Shown: positions 27,346 through 36,114 of the stretch, one piece after another | How the letters are laid out: every line of letters begins with the position of its first letter | How positions within the stretch are numbered: position 1 is the first letter of the stretch | Origin: Paracoccaceae bacterium | Lineage (GTDB): Bacteria > Pseudomonadota > Alphaproteobacteria > Rhodobacterales > Rhodobacteraceae | Assembly (NCBI GenBank): GCA_006226775.1 | Contig: SBGD01000015.1 | Coordinates: forward strand, 1-64,000 | Direction: 5' to 3' | DNA: 64,000 nt | The notes under the pieces: generated by a model | Seen by the model: the letters and a program-made list of their open reading frames with translations, nothing else | The model's database searches: none | Told to the model about the DNA's origin: nothing | Made by a program: the position numbers and the translations under genes

Positions 27346-28392
27346 TCAACCGGTCCCGCGCAAACGCCCGACGATTCCGGTCGGAAAGAAATACACGCTG
27401 AGAATGAACAGCACCCCCAGCCACAACAGCCAGCGGTCCGGGTTCAAAAGGTCCGGCAAAAGCGGCACCCCCGCCACGCTCTCGGCCGCCGATCCCATCA
27501 GCGCCTGCAAGTAGTTCTGTGCCAAGACAAAAATCGTCGCGCCGACCACCGCGCCATAGATCGTACCCATTCCGCCGATCACCACCATGAGCAGTATGTC
27601 GAGCATGATCTCGAAGCTCAGCACCGTGTCCGGCCCGACATAGCGCAGCCAGATGGCAAAGAGGCTCCCGGCCAGCGCCGCCACCGCCGCCGAGAGGCAA
27701 GTCGCCGTGACCCGGTACCAGACCACGCGATAGCCGATGGCCTCGGCCCGGAAATCATTCTCGCGGATCGCCTGCAAGACCCGGCCGAAGGGCGAATTCA
27801 CGATGCGCAACAGCAGCAGGAACAGCACCAGCGACGTGCCGAACACCAGGTAATAGTTCAGGATCCGGCCATTGATCTTGACGCCGGCGAGTTCGCCCAG
27901 CCGGAAGGCCGGGGTCAACTCGCGCGGGATCGAGTAATTCAACCCGTCCTCGCCGCCGGTGATGGCTGACAACTGACTCACCAGCACCGCCATGGCCGAG
28001 GCCACCGCCAGGGTGATCATGGCAAAGAAGATCGCCCGCACCCGCAGCGAAAACAGCCCGATCACCAGCGCCAGCAGCGCCGCCGCCACGGCCCCCGCGA
28101 CGGTGCCCACCGCCAAGGCGCCGAAGCCGCGCTCCATGTGGACCGAGGCCAGCGCCACGCCGTAGGCGCCCAGCCCGAAGAACATGGTATGCGCGAAGCT
28201 CACGATCCCGGTGTAACCCAGCAGCAGGTCATAGGAGGCCACCAGAACGATGAAGATGCAGATCCGCGCCGCCGTTTCCAGCGACCGCACGCCGGGAAAG
28301 AGAAACGGCGCCAGCGCGAGGCACAGAAGGATGCTCAGCAGGATCAGCGTCAGCACCATCGAGCGCGGCCGGTCGCCGGACAACAGCTTCAT
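27346..28392 (-). CDS. livM: Branched-chain amino acid ABC transporter permease (LivM type)
   Basis: Inner-membrane permease of 348 residues with eight or more hydrophobic helices. LivM-type signatures are GYTGIVSFAHTMFFGLGAY, AIRENDFRAEAIGY and the cytoplasmic ATPase-contact segment IGGMGTIYGAVVGA. It pairs with LivH to form the channel of a high-affinity importer for branched-chain amino acids or amides. ATG 28392 overlaps the livH stop by four bases. It is the last gene of the liv operon. Confidence 0.93.
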   Translation of the reverse strand: MKLLSGDRPRSMVLTLILLSILLCLALAPFLFPGVRSLETAARICIFIVLVASYDLLLGYTGIVSFAHTMFFGLGAYGVALASVHMERGFGALAVGTVAGAVAAALLALVIGLFSLRVRAIFFAMITLAVASAMAVLVSQLSAITGGEDGLNYSIPRELTPAFRLGELAGVKINGRILNYYLVFGTSLVLFLLLLRIVNSPFGRVLQAIRENDFRAEAIGYRVVWYRVTATCLSAAVAALAGSLFAIWLRYVGPDTVLSFEIMLDILLMVVIGGMGTIYGAVVGATIFVLAQNYLQALMGSAAESVAGVPLLPDLLNPDRWLLWLGVLFILSVYFFPTGIVGRLRGTG

Positions 28393-29420
28393 TTCGCCTT
28401 CACCACCGGCAGCATCCCCTGCGGGCGCCACATCAGGATCACCGTCATCAACCCGATATTCGAGATCAGCGCCAGCTTCGGCGCGAGGAAGGCCACGTAG
28501 TTCTGCGTCAGCCCCACCAGAAGGGCGCCGATGAAGGCCCCTTCGACCGAGCCCAATCCGCCGATGATCACCACGATGAAGACGAGGATCATCATCTCCT
28601 CGCCCATCCCCGCCGTGATCACCTCCTGGTAAAGCCCCCACATCACCCCGCCGAGCCCGGCCAGCGCGGAGCCCGCGATGAACACGCCGACAAAAACCAG
28701 TTTCAACCGATAGCCCAGCGCCTGCACCATCTCGCCGTTCTCGACACCCGCGCGCACGATCAGGCCCACTTTCGTGCGCCGGAACACAAGCCGCATCGCG
28801 ACGAAAAGCACGAGGCCCACGGCCACCGCCAACAGCCGGTATTTCTCGATGGCCGCCCCGGCAAAGGTCACGGCACCCTTCAGCATCTCGGGCCGGGTCA
28901 GGAAAATCTCGTCCGGCCCCCAGATCACGTGGATCATCTGTTCGATTACGATCAGCCCGCCGACGGTGACGAGGATCTGTTTCAAATGCGCGCCATAGAC
29001 CGGCCGCACGATGATCCGCTCGAACCCCCAGCCCAGCAGGCCGGTCACCACCATCGCCGCAAAGACCGCCAGCATCACCGCGCCGACGTTCAGCGCCAGG
29101 GAGGGCGCCCCGGTCCAGGCGCCGAGGCCGAGCAGCACCGAGATGCCGACGAAAGCGCCGACCGAAATGAAGGCGCCGTGGCCGAAGTTGATCACGTCCA
29201 TCAAGCCGAAAACCAGCGTCAGCCCCGAGGCCATGATGAAGATCATCATTCCCATCGCCAGCCCCGACACCGTCAGTGTCAGCCAGGACGAGGTCGTGCC
29301 GATGCCCGCGAACCCGGCCAGCACCAGCACCGGCACCAGCAGCACAGGCAGCGCCTTGCCCAGCCGCTGACCCAGCCCGAGGCCTGACATCGTCGGCGTG
29401 TGATCCGGCGCGGCGCTCAT
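28389..29420 (-). CDS. livH: Branched-chain amino acid ABC transporter permease (LivH type)
   Basis: Inner-membrane permease of 343 residues. The LivH-type motifs are GLTLVFGLMDVINFGHGAF in the first half and IGGLGSVEGAFIGALLVG, the ATPase-contact loop, near the end. The N-terminal tail of about 25 residues before the first helix is longer than usual. ATG 29420 overlaps the livF stop by four bases, and its own stop overlaps livM by four, so permeases and ATPases are translated together. Confidence 0.93.
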   Translation of the reverse strand: MSAAPDHTPTMSGLGLGQRLGKALPVLLVPVLVLAGFAGIGTTSSWLTLTVSGLAMGMMIFIMASGLTLVFGLMDVINFGHGAFISVGAFVGISVLLGLGAWTGAPSLALNVGAVMLAVFAAMVVTGLLGWGFERIIVRPVYGAHLKQILVTVGGLIVIEQMIHVIWGPDEIFLTRPEMLKGAVTFAGAAIEKYRLLAVAVGLVLFVAMRLVFRRTKVGLIVRAGVENGEMVQALGYRLKLVFVGVFIAGSALAGLGGVMWGLYQEVITAGMGEEMMILVFIVVIIGGLGSVEGAFIGALLVGLTQNYVAFLAPKLALISNIGLMTVILMWRPQGMLPVVKAK

Positions 29421-30139
29421 GGCGTCTCCATGCTCAGGCCCATCAGGCTCTCCTGTGCCGCGCGGTCGGCGGCCAGTTGCGCCATGGTCCCGGTCCAGGT
29501 GATGCGCCCGTTTTCCATGACCGCCACGCCGTCGCCCAAGGCTTTCGCCACCGCGAAATTCTGTTCCACCAAGAGGATCGACGCGCCCTGCGCCTTCAAC
29601 TCGCGCAAGGCCCCGACCATGGTCGAGATGATCGCCGGGGCGAGGCCCTTGGTCGGCTCGTCGATCAGGTAGAGCTGGCGCTCCTCGGCCATGACCCGGG
29701 CAATCGACAGCATCTGTTTCTGGCCGCCCGAGAGCGTTCCGGCGGTCGAGCGCCAGAAGGTCTTGAGCGGCGGGAAGGTGGCGAAAATCCAGTCCTGCCG
29801 GGCGCTGTCCATCCGCCCGGAGCGCGCCGCGAGCACCATGTTTTCCTCGACCGTCAGGTCCGAGAAGATGCCCATGTCTTCCGGCACGAAGCCGATCCCC
29901 AGCCGCGCGCGGTCGGCCACAGAGAGATGTCCGATGGGCCGGTCGCCGAAGAGGATCTCGCCCGCGCGCGTGGCCCAATGCCCGATGATTGTCCGCAGCG
30001 TCGTCGTCTTGCCAACCCCGTTGCGGCCCAGCAGCATGGTCACCTCGCCGCGCGGCACCGCGAGGTCGACGCCTTGCAGGATATGGTATTGCGCGATGTC
30101 GGTGTGCACGGCGCGCAGGGTCAGGATCGGGTCAGACAT
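29417..30139 (-). CDS. livF: Branched-chain amino acid ABC transporter ATP-binding protein (LivF type)
   Basis: ABC ATPase of 240 residues. Walker A is GRNGVGKT, the signature loop LSGGQKQ, Walker B YLIDEP, and the switch His is replaced in context by VEQNF, as is usual in LivF. It powers the LivHM permease together with LivG. The open frame extends upstream to 30226, but the family start MSDPILTLR is at 30139, inside the last codons of livG. Confidence 0.94.
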   Translation of the reverse strand: MSDPILTLRAVHTDIAQYHILQGVDLAVPRGEVTMLLGRNGVGKTTTLRTIIGHWATRAGEILFGDRPIGHLSVADRARLGIGFVPEDMGIFSDLTVEENMVLAARSGRMDSARQDWIFATFPPLKTFWRSTAGTLSGGQKQMLSIARVMAEERQLYLIDEPTKGLAPAIISTMVGALRELKAQGASILLVEQNFAVAKALGDGVAVMENGRITWTGTMAQLAADRAAQESLMGLSMETP

Positions 30140-30896
30140 CGGCCAGATCCTTGCCCATGTAGGCCTCCTGCACCACGTCCGAGGCCATGACCTCGGCGGG
30201 CAGACCATCGGCGGCCAAGGCGCCATTGTGCAGCACGATGATCCGGTCGGCGAGGGAGCGGATCACGTTCATCTTGTGCTCGACCAGCAGGATGGTGCGG
30301 TCGCGCTCGGCCTTCAGCCCGGCGATCAGGTCCAGCACCACCGGCGCTTCGTCGGCGCTCATGCCTGCGGTGGGCTCGTCGAACATGTAGACCCGCGGCT
30401 CCAGCGCGATCAGCAGTGCCACCTCCAGCTTGCGCTGGTTGCCGTGGCTCAATTCGGCGACCTTCTGGGCTTGCAGGGTGTCCAGCTTGACCCGCTCCAG
30501 CAGGGTCAACGCCTCGGTGGTCAACTCGTGATGCGCCTCGGCCAGCGAGAACAGGCGAAACCCGGTGCGGCGGCGGGACTGGATGACCAGGCGCAGGTTT
30601 TCCAGCACCGTCAGGTTGGGAAAGAGGTTGGTCAGCTGGAAGGCCCGGCCCAGGCCGCGGCGGCAGCGGTCGGCGACGGAGGCGCGGGTGATGTCCTGGC
30701 CCATCAGCATCACGCGGCCCGCGCTGGCGGCGACCTGGCCGGAGATCAGGTTGAAATAGGTGGTCTTGCCCGCGCCATTGGGGCCGACGATGGCAGTCAA
30801 TTCACCGGCGTGAAAGGCGCAGGTCACGGCGTCGACGGCGACATGGCCGCCGAAGCGCACGGTGAGGCCCTGGGTTTCGAGAAGGGGTCCGGTCAT
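30132..30896 (-). CDS. livG: Branched-chain amino acid ABC transporter ATP-binding protein (LivG type)
   Basis: ABC ATPase of 254 residues with Walker A GPNGAGKT, the LivG-type signature LSHGNQRKLEVA and Walker B YMFDEP, then VEHKM. LivG pairs with LivF. I take ATG 30896, whose MTGPLLETQGL matches the family start; the frame is open to 30950 only through the palindrome that separates it from livK. It overlaps livF by eight bases. Confidence 0.94.
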   Translation of the reverse strand: MTGPLLETQGLTVRFGGHVAVDAVTCAFHAGELTAIVGPNGAGKTTYFNLISGQVAASAGRVMLMGQDITRASVADRCRRGLGRAFQLTNLFPNLTVLENLRLVIQSRRRTGFRLFSLAEAHHELTTEALTLLERVKLDTLQAQKVAELSHGNQRKLEVALLIALEPRVYMFDEPTAGMSADEAPVVLDLIAGLKAERDRTILLVEHKMNVIRSLADRIIVLHNGALAADGLPAEVMASDVVQEAYMGKDLADV

Positions 30897-30903
30897 GTGC
30901 AAC

Positions 30904-30962
30904 GGTGCGCAATGAATGCGCACCCTACGGCGGCAGGGTAGGGTGCGCATTTACTGCGCACC
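30904..30962. repeat. REP-like palindrome between livK and livG
   Basis: Two 25-base arms (30904-30928 and 30938-30962) are inverted copies of each other with two mismatches, separated by nine bases. Each arm contains GTGCGCA twice. It lies in the 82-base gap between livK and livG. Such a hairpin would protect or attenuate the message and so let livK be made in excess over the ATPases and permeases. The sequence has the look of a dispersed extragenic palindrome, but copies elsewhere cannot be seen from this window. Confidence 0.85.
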
Positions 30963-30978
30963 TTCCGACCCCGGTTGA

Positions 30979-32148
30979 TCAATTGCGCACCGGAATGTCC
31001 ATGTCGTCGATGCCCAACTCGCGCACCAGCACCGGCACGCCGTAGTCGCGGCCCTCCTGCACCTCGGTGCGGAAGTGGTACATCGATTGCAGCGCCTGGT
31101 GATCCTCGGCCCGGAAGCGCATCGTGCCCTTGGGCGTCTGCCATTCCATACCTTCCATCGCGGAGATCAGCGCCTCGGTATCCTCGGCACCGCCGGCCTT
31201 CTTGATGGCCTCGACCACGGCGATCCCTGCCGCCATGCCCCCGGCGGTGAAGAAATCCGGCGGGCTGTCGAAGCGGCTCATGTGCTCTTCGACCAGCCAG
31301 TCGTTCACTTCGTTGTCGGGGATCTCGTAGTAGTAATAGGTCGCGCCCTCCATGCCGGGCAGTTCCTTGTAGGCGGTCAGCGCGGCGAGGATATTGCCCC
31401 CGGTCGCGATCTCGATGCCGAAACGCGAGGGGTCCATGGCGTTGATCTTGCCCATCGGGTTGCCGCCACCGGCCCAGATGATGAAGAGCTTCTTGTCGCC
31501 CTCGATGTCCTTCATGGCATTGAAGATCCGCTCGGCCGCGGCGGTGAAATCGGTGGTGTCGGTGGGGACGTATTCCTCATGCGCCAGCGTCGCGCCGGTG
31601 CCGTCCAGCGCCTCGCGGAAGGCCGCCACGCCGTCGCGGCCAAAGGCATAGTCCTGCGCCAGGGTGGCAATCGTCACGCCTTCGCCGCCCAGGGCCACGG
31701 CGTTGGAAATCGCGTCCTGCGACGAGTTGCGCCCGGTGCGGAAGATGAAGCGGTTCCAGTTCTCGCCGGTGATCGAATCCGCCACCGCAGGCTCCACGAT
31801 CAGCACCCGCTCGTATTCCTCGGCCATCGGCAGCATCGCCAGCGCCACGCCGGAAGACACCGGCCCCACCGCGATCTGCACCTCGTCGTCGCCGTAAGCC
31901 TCGGCCAGGAGCGCCTTGCCAAGGTCGGGCTTGAGCTGGGTGTCCTTCTCGATCACCACGATCTTCTCGCCGTCGATCTCCATGGTGCCGCCGGTGGCAT
32001 ATTCCAGCCCCAGCATCAGCCCGTCATGGCTCTGCTTGGCATAGGCTTCGAGCGCGCCGGTCTTGCCATAGACATGGGCGATGCGAATCTCCGCGGCGGC
32101 GCTTCCGGCGATCAGCGCCGTCAGGCCAGCGGCCAGGATCAGTTTCAT
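30979..32148 (-). CDS. livK: ABC transporter substrate-binding protein (LivK/branched-chain amino acid type)
   Basis: Periplasmic binding protein of 389 residues, type I fold. A Sec signal peptide (LILAAGLTALIAGSAAAE, cleavage after AAA) is followed by IRIAHVYGKTGALEAYAKQ and IVVIEKDTQLKPDLGKALL, the usual opening of the amino acid/amide-binding family. The segment ATYYYYEIPDNE near residue 270 is in the hinge region. ATG 32148 has a strong GGGAGGG. It is the first gene of the liv operon and is divergent from the RTX protein gene. The ligand cannot be read; amide or short-chain amino acids are as likely as leucine. Confidence 0.9.
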   Translation of the reverse strand: MKLILAAGLTALIAGSAAAEIRIAHVYGKTGALEAYAKQSHDGLMLGLEYATGGTMEIDGEKIVVIEKDTQLKPDLGKALLAEAYGDDEVQIAVGPVSSGVALAMLPMAEEYERVLIVEPAVADSITGENWNRFIFRTGRNSSQDAISNAVALGGEGVTIATLAQDYAFGRDGVAAFREALDGTGATLAHEEYVPTDTTDFTAAAERIFNAMKDIEGDKKLFIIWAGGGNPMGKINAMDPSRFGIEIATGGNILAALTAYKELPGMEGATYYYYEIPDNEVNDWLVEEHMSRFDSPPDFFTAGGMAAGIAVVEAIKKAGGAEDTEALISAMEGMEWQTPKGTMRFRAEDHQALQSMYHFRTEVQEGRDYGVPVLVRELGIDDMDIPVRN

Positions 32149-32394
32149 CGGGGTCCCTCCCTGGGATGGTCTTCTTGTCGGGGGGATGAGGCATCTTGCA
32201 TCCGCGCCTGTCAACGTCTGGTAGCGCAACCGTTTGAAATTTCACCGGAAGGCCGGAAAACCGGCGCTTGCCAGCGCCGGAGCGAACCGGCATGGCTTGA
32301 TCCCCGGCACGCCTGCGCTTCATTGTGAACCGGCGCGCCGGGAAATGGCCGGGGTCCGGTCGGGACCGGCGGCGCAGGATTCGGAGGTGTTTCG

Positions 32395-35364
32395 GTGATG
32401 TTGAAATCGTTCGGGCAGGTGCTCTGCCTTTTTGTCGTATCGCTGTTCGGGGCGGCGGCCTCGGCGCAGGAGGTGGCCTCGGTGCGCGCCTATGTCTGGG
32501 GCAATTCGCTGATCAACCATGCGTCCAACACCCAAGGCACCACCGTGCCCTTCTGGCTGGGCCGCATGGCGCGGGCCGATGGCCGGGCACTGGCGCTGAG
32601 CGGCCAGTCGGCCTTTGGCGGGCAGTTCCCCGACAAGCTGCCGCCCGAGCCGAACTGGGGCTTTGACGGGGTCGCGCCCTCCTTCGAGGGCGGTGCCTTC
32701 GGGGACGCGGGCATCGACACGCTGCTGATCAACCCCGAGAACTTCATCCAGTACAAGGGCCCGGAAGAGCGCTACGACGGCGCGCCGGACAACCGCTCGC
32801 CGGTCAGCGGCACGGTGGGGCTGATCGACTGGGTCCGGGGGCAGGGGGCGCGCCCGACGGTGTTTCTCTATGAAGGCTGGGCCGAGATGGACTCCTTCCC
32901 GCCCTCGCGCCGGGCCTATCGGCGCTACCTGGCCTTCACCACCGGCGACTACCACGACTGGTATCGGGGCTATCACGCGGCGGTGGCCCGCGCGCTGCCC
33001 GAGATGGATGTGCGGCTGATCCCGGTCGGCACGATCCTGACGCACCTGCTGACCGAAGGCCCGTTGCAGGAGTTGCGGCCGGTCGACCTCTATACCGACA
33101 ATGCGCCGCATGGCACGCCGACCACCTATCTGATCGCCGCGATGATCACCTATGCGGGGCTCTACAATGCGCCGCCGCCGGCGTTGGCGGAGTATCCCGG
33201 GGTGCATCCCGAGATGATCGACAACTACGCCGCCGCGGCAGACTTCATCTGGGCCGGGATGGCGGATTTCGCCGCGCCGCGCGATCTGGCGGCGGCGCCT
33301 GTGCCCGCGCCCGAAACGGTGATCGCCGAGGCCAAGGCCGAGGACAGCGTCCCGGCGCTGGCGGTCAGCGATCCGGCGGGCGAGGCCCCGGAACGCGCGC
33401 CCAGCACGGCGACCGGCCTTGCCAGCCCGTCGATTGCCATGGGGCTGAACGGCATCGCCGACTGGTCGACGCAACAGCCCTTCATCGACGTGATGAAGAC
33501 CGCGCGCCACTGGGTCGGGCATCTGCCCGGCCAATGGGGCGGCTGGACCGAGGCGGATTTCGCCCGCGAGGGCCTGCTCGACGAATTCGGCTGGATCACC
33601 CGCCTGCCGGAGACGGTCGACCGCGTCGAGGCCTTCGTGCTGACCGACCTGCCGCCCGAGGCGGTGTCGCTGAAAGGCCGCTACCGGGTGACATGGGAGG
33701 GCGCGGGGGATCTCGACATCGTCGGCCGCGCAAGGGTGCAGCAACGCGACGACCACGCGTTGTGGTTCCTGTTCGAGCCGGGCGAAGGCACCGTCGCGGT
33801 GCAGATCAATACCACCGATCCGGCGCGCAGCGGCGATTACATCCGCAACATCCGCATCATGCACGAGGATCACGTGCCGTTTCACGAGGCCGGGATGGTC
33901 TTCAACCCCGATTTCCTGGCGAGTGTTCAGGACCTGCGGGTGCTGCGCTACATGGACTGGATGTTCACCAATGGCTCGTCCAAGATCGCCTGGGGCGACC
34001 GCGCGCGGATCGGCGATTACAGCTATTTCCGCCGCGGGGTGCCGGTCGAGCACCTGCTGGCGCTCTCCAATATCGTCGGCGCCGACCCTTGGGTGACGAT
34101 GCCGCACATGGCCGATGAAAGCTATCTGCGCGGCTATGCGCAGGCGATGCGCAAGGGGCTCGATCCGCGGCTGAAGGTCTACGTGGAATATTCCAACGAG
34201 GTCTGGAACCGCTTCTTCCCCCAGGCCACCTGGGCGGTGGAACAGGCCGAGGCGCGCTGGGGCGCGGCGGCGGGCGACGACGGCTGGATGCAATTCGCCG
34301 GGATGCGCGCGGCCGAGGTGGCCGATACCTGGGCCGAGGTCTACGGCGCCGAGACCGAGGCGCGGCTGGTCAACGTGATCGGCGTGCACACCGGCTGGCC
34401 CGGGCTGGAAGACCTGCAATTGCAGGCCCCGCTCTGGCAGGCCGAGGGCAATGCGCCGCCGGCGGGGCGGTTCCAGGCCTATGCGGTCTCGGGCTATTTC
34501 GGCCACCTGATCGGCAGCGAGGAAGAGGGCCACCGCATCCGCGAGATGCTCGACACCGCCGCCGAGGCGGCCCGGCAGAAGGGCGAGGCCGAGGGGCTGC
34601 GCCGCGTGGCCTTGCGCGAATACGTGCGCGCGCATCAGTTCGACGGCACGATTGCCCCGGTGATCGAACGGCTGCGGGCGGAATCCCTGCCGGAACTGAC
34701 CGGCGAGCTCTGGCCGCATCACGCCCGCGTGGCGCAGAGCCATGGCATGACCATGGTGATGTACGAGGGCGGCACGCATATCCTCGGGCACGGGCCCTGG
34801 CAGGATGACGCGGACATGACCGACTATTTCCACAAGCTGAACTATTCGCCGGAAATGGGCGCGATCTATGCCGATCTGCTCGAAGCCTGGCAGGCCGCGG
34901 GCGGCAAGCTGTTCAATGCCTTCGTCGACATCGGCAAGCCGTCGAAATACGGCAGCTGGGGCAACCTGCGCCATCTCGACGACACGACGCCGCGCTGGGA
35001 GGCGCTGATGGCCTTCAACCGCGCCACCCCCGGCGACTGGGAGGCGCGCGCGCCGGGCGCCTTCCTGCACGGCGTGATCCGCCGCGGCACCGCGGGCGAC
35101 GACCGGCTGGAGGGCACCTCCGAGGAGGACGTGCTGCTGGGGTTCGACGGCGACGACGTGCTGATCGCCGGGGGGCGCGGCGATTTCCTGCACGGCGGGC
35201 CCGGGCGCGACACCGCGGTGCTGCCCGGGGTCTATGCCGACTATGGCTTCGACATGGCCGAGGGTCGCTTGCGCGCCTGGCACGCCGACGGGGTGGTGCA
35301 TCTGCGCGAGATCGAGATCCTGAAATTCGACGACCTGGAGCTCAGCGCCGAGTTGCTGCAATGA
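32395..35364 (+). CDS. Secreted RTX protein with SGNH-like and glycoside hydrolase-like domains
   Basis: A 989-residue exported protein. A Sec signal peptide (cleavage after ASA, near residue 26) is followed by a domain of about 250 residues that opens with YVWGNSLINH, like an SGNH/GDSL hydrolase. A Pro/Ala linker lies at about 300-350, then a large domain with VEYSNEVWN (Glu602) and MVMYEGGTHI (Glu791), which look like the acid/base and nucleophile of clan A glycosidases. The end (about 895-940) has RTX-type glycine/aspartate nonapeptides such as FDGDDVLIAGGRGD. GGAGG precedes GTG 32395; ATG 32398 is equally possible. Next to exopolysaccharide genes, a role in glycan trimming or matrix binding is inferred. 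Confidence 0.75.
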   Translation: MMLKSFGQVLCLFVVSLFGAAASAQEVASVRAYVWGNSLINHASNTQGTTVPFWLGRMARADGRALALSGQSAFGGQFPDKLPPEPNWGFDGVAPSFEGGAFGDAGIDTLLINPENFIQYKGPEERYDGAPDNRSPVSGTVGLIDWVRGQGARPTVFLYEGWAEMDSFPPSRRAYRRYLAFTTGDYHDWYRGYHAAVARALPEMDVRLIPVGTILTHLLTEGPLQELRPVDLYTDNAPHGTPTTYLIAAMITYAGLYNAPPPALAEYPGVHPEMIDNYAAAADFIWAGMADFAAPRDLAAAPVPAPETVIAEAKAEDSVPALAVSDPAGEAPERAPSTATGLASPSIAMGLNGIADWSTQQPFIDVMKTARHWVGHLPGQWGGWTEADFAREGLLDEFGWITRLPETVDRVEAFVLTDLPPEAVSLKGRYRVTWEGAGDLDIVGRARVQQRDDHALWFLFEPGEGTVAVQINTTDPARSGDYIRNIRIMHEDHVPFHEAGMVFNPDFLASVQDLRVLRYMDWMFTNGSSKIAWGDRARIGDYSYFRRGVPVEHLLALSNIVGADPWVTMPHMADESYLRGYAQAMRKGLDPRLKVYVEYSNEVWNRFFPQATWAVEQAEARWGAAAGDDGWMQFAGMRAAEVADTWAEVYGAETEARLVNVIGVHTGWPGLEDLQLQAPLWQAEGNAPPAGRFQAYAVSGYFGHLIGSEEEGHRIREMLDTAAEAARQKGEAEGLRRVALREYVRAHQFDGTIAPVIERLRAESLPELTGELWPHHARVAQSHGMTMVMYEGGTHILGHGPWQDDADMTDYFHKLNYSPEMGAIYADLLEAWQAAGGKLFNAFVDIGKPSKYGSWGNLRHLDDTTPRWEALMAFNRATPGDWEARAPGAFLHGVIRRGTAGDDRLEGTSEEDVLLGFDGDDVLIAGGRGDFLHGGPGRDTAVLPGVYADYGFDMAEGRLRAWHADGVVHLREIEILKFDDLELSAELLQ

Positions 35365-35405
35365 TCCGGTCTTGCCTGCAACGGCGCGATGGCTGAGACT
35401 GGCGC

Positions 35406-36092
35406 ATGGCTTTGAAACAGAAGACCTTTGTGCGGCAGGCCGGGGCGCGGGCGGTGCTCTGGATCGATCCGGCGCGGGTCACGCATCATTCCGGCAGCAA
35501 GTGGCCGGTGGGCAAGCACCGGCTGAAGCAATTGGGCCGCGTCTTGCCGCCGCCGCTGGTGCGGCTGCTGCGGCCCTGGGCCAAGGGCAGCGAGCCCTTT
35601 GCCATCCCGCGCGCGCACTTCGGTGCGGTCGAACCGGTCACCGCGACCCCGCGCTACCAGCGGGTGGCGGATTTCATCGCCCACAAGGACGCGGTGCGGC
35701 ACTCGGCCTGGTACCGCGACCTCATGGCGGACCTGGACCGCGACGGCATCGCGCGCCACAAAGAGATCGCGATGCAGGACGAAGCCGCGGTGGTGGATTT
35801 CCTCGAGGGCTATGTCCGCAAGCTGGTGGTCAGCCTCGCGACCGAGGGCTACCGGCCCGATGCGGTGGGCTTTGAATCGACCGCGGTGATCGATGCCACG
35901 GGTGGGCTGTGCAAGGCCGGGTCGGGCAATCACCGGTTCAACATTGCCAAGGTGCTGGGCGTCGACCGCTTTCCGCTGCGGGTGGTGGCGGCGCATGAGG
36001 ATTGGCTGGGGCGGGGCGTTGCGCGCACCGAGGAGGTGCTGGCGCGGCTGCCCCAGGTCGAGGCGGCGCATCGGGCGGGGGGGCCGGGCTGA
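35406..36092 (+). CDS. ParB/sulfiredoxin-fold-like hypothetical protein
   Basis: 228-residue predicted cytoplasmic protein. No named family is recognised with certainty. The C-terminal third reads AGSGNHRFNIAKVLGVDRFPLRVVA, close to the G-x-HR-x-x-A loop of ParB-like nuclease/kinase domains (usually GRHRLAAA). The N-terminal two thirds have basic and aromatic stretches (DAVRHSAWYRDLM) with no membrane segment. ATG 35406 lies 41 bases after the RTX protein gene, in the same direction. The stop codon lies inside a terminator-like palindrome. ParB-fold proteins outside partition loci can be ATP-dependent serine kinases or modifying enzymes; which applies here is open. Confidence 0.6.
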   Translation: MALKQKTFVRQAGARAVLWIDPARVTHHSGSKWPVGKHRLKQLGRVLPPPLVRLLRPWAKGSEPFAIPRAHFGAVEPVTATPRYQRVADFIAHKDAVRHSAWYRDLMADLDRDGIARHKEIAMQDEAAVVDFLEGYVRKLVVSLATEGYRPDAVGFESTAVIDATGGLCKAGSGNHRFNIAKVLGVDRFPLRVVAAHEDWLGRGVARTEEVLARLPQVEAAHRAGGPG

Positions 36093-36101
36093 AGCCCGGC
36101 C
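36082..36101. terminator. Bidirectional terminator-like palindrome
   Basis: GGCCGGGCTGAAGCCCGGCC is a nine-base-pair stem with a two-base centre. It covers the stop codon of the ParB-like gene and lies 13 bases from the end of the convergent GT4 gene, so it can end both transcripts. Confidence 0.65.
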
Positions 36102-36114
36102 TACGGGCGGGCGG

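Noticed and set aside
32320-35361. 1013-codon minus-strand open frame opposite the RTX protein
   Set aside because: Antisense shadow; the plus-strand product has a signal peptide, catalytic-type motifs and RTX repeats.
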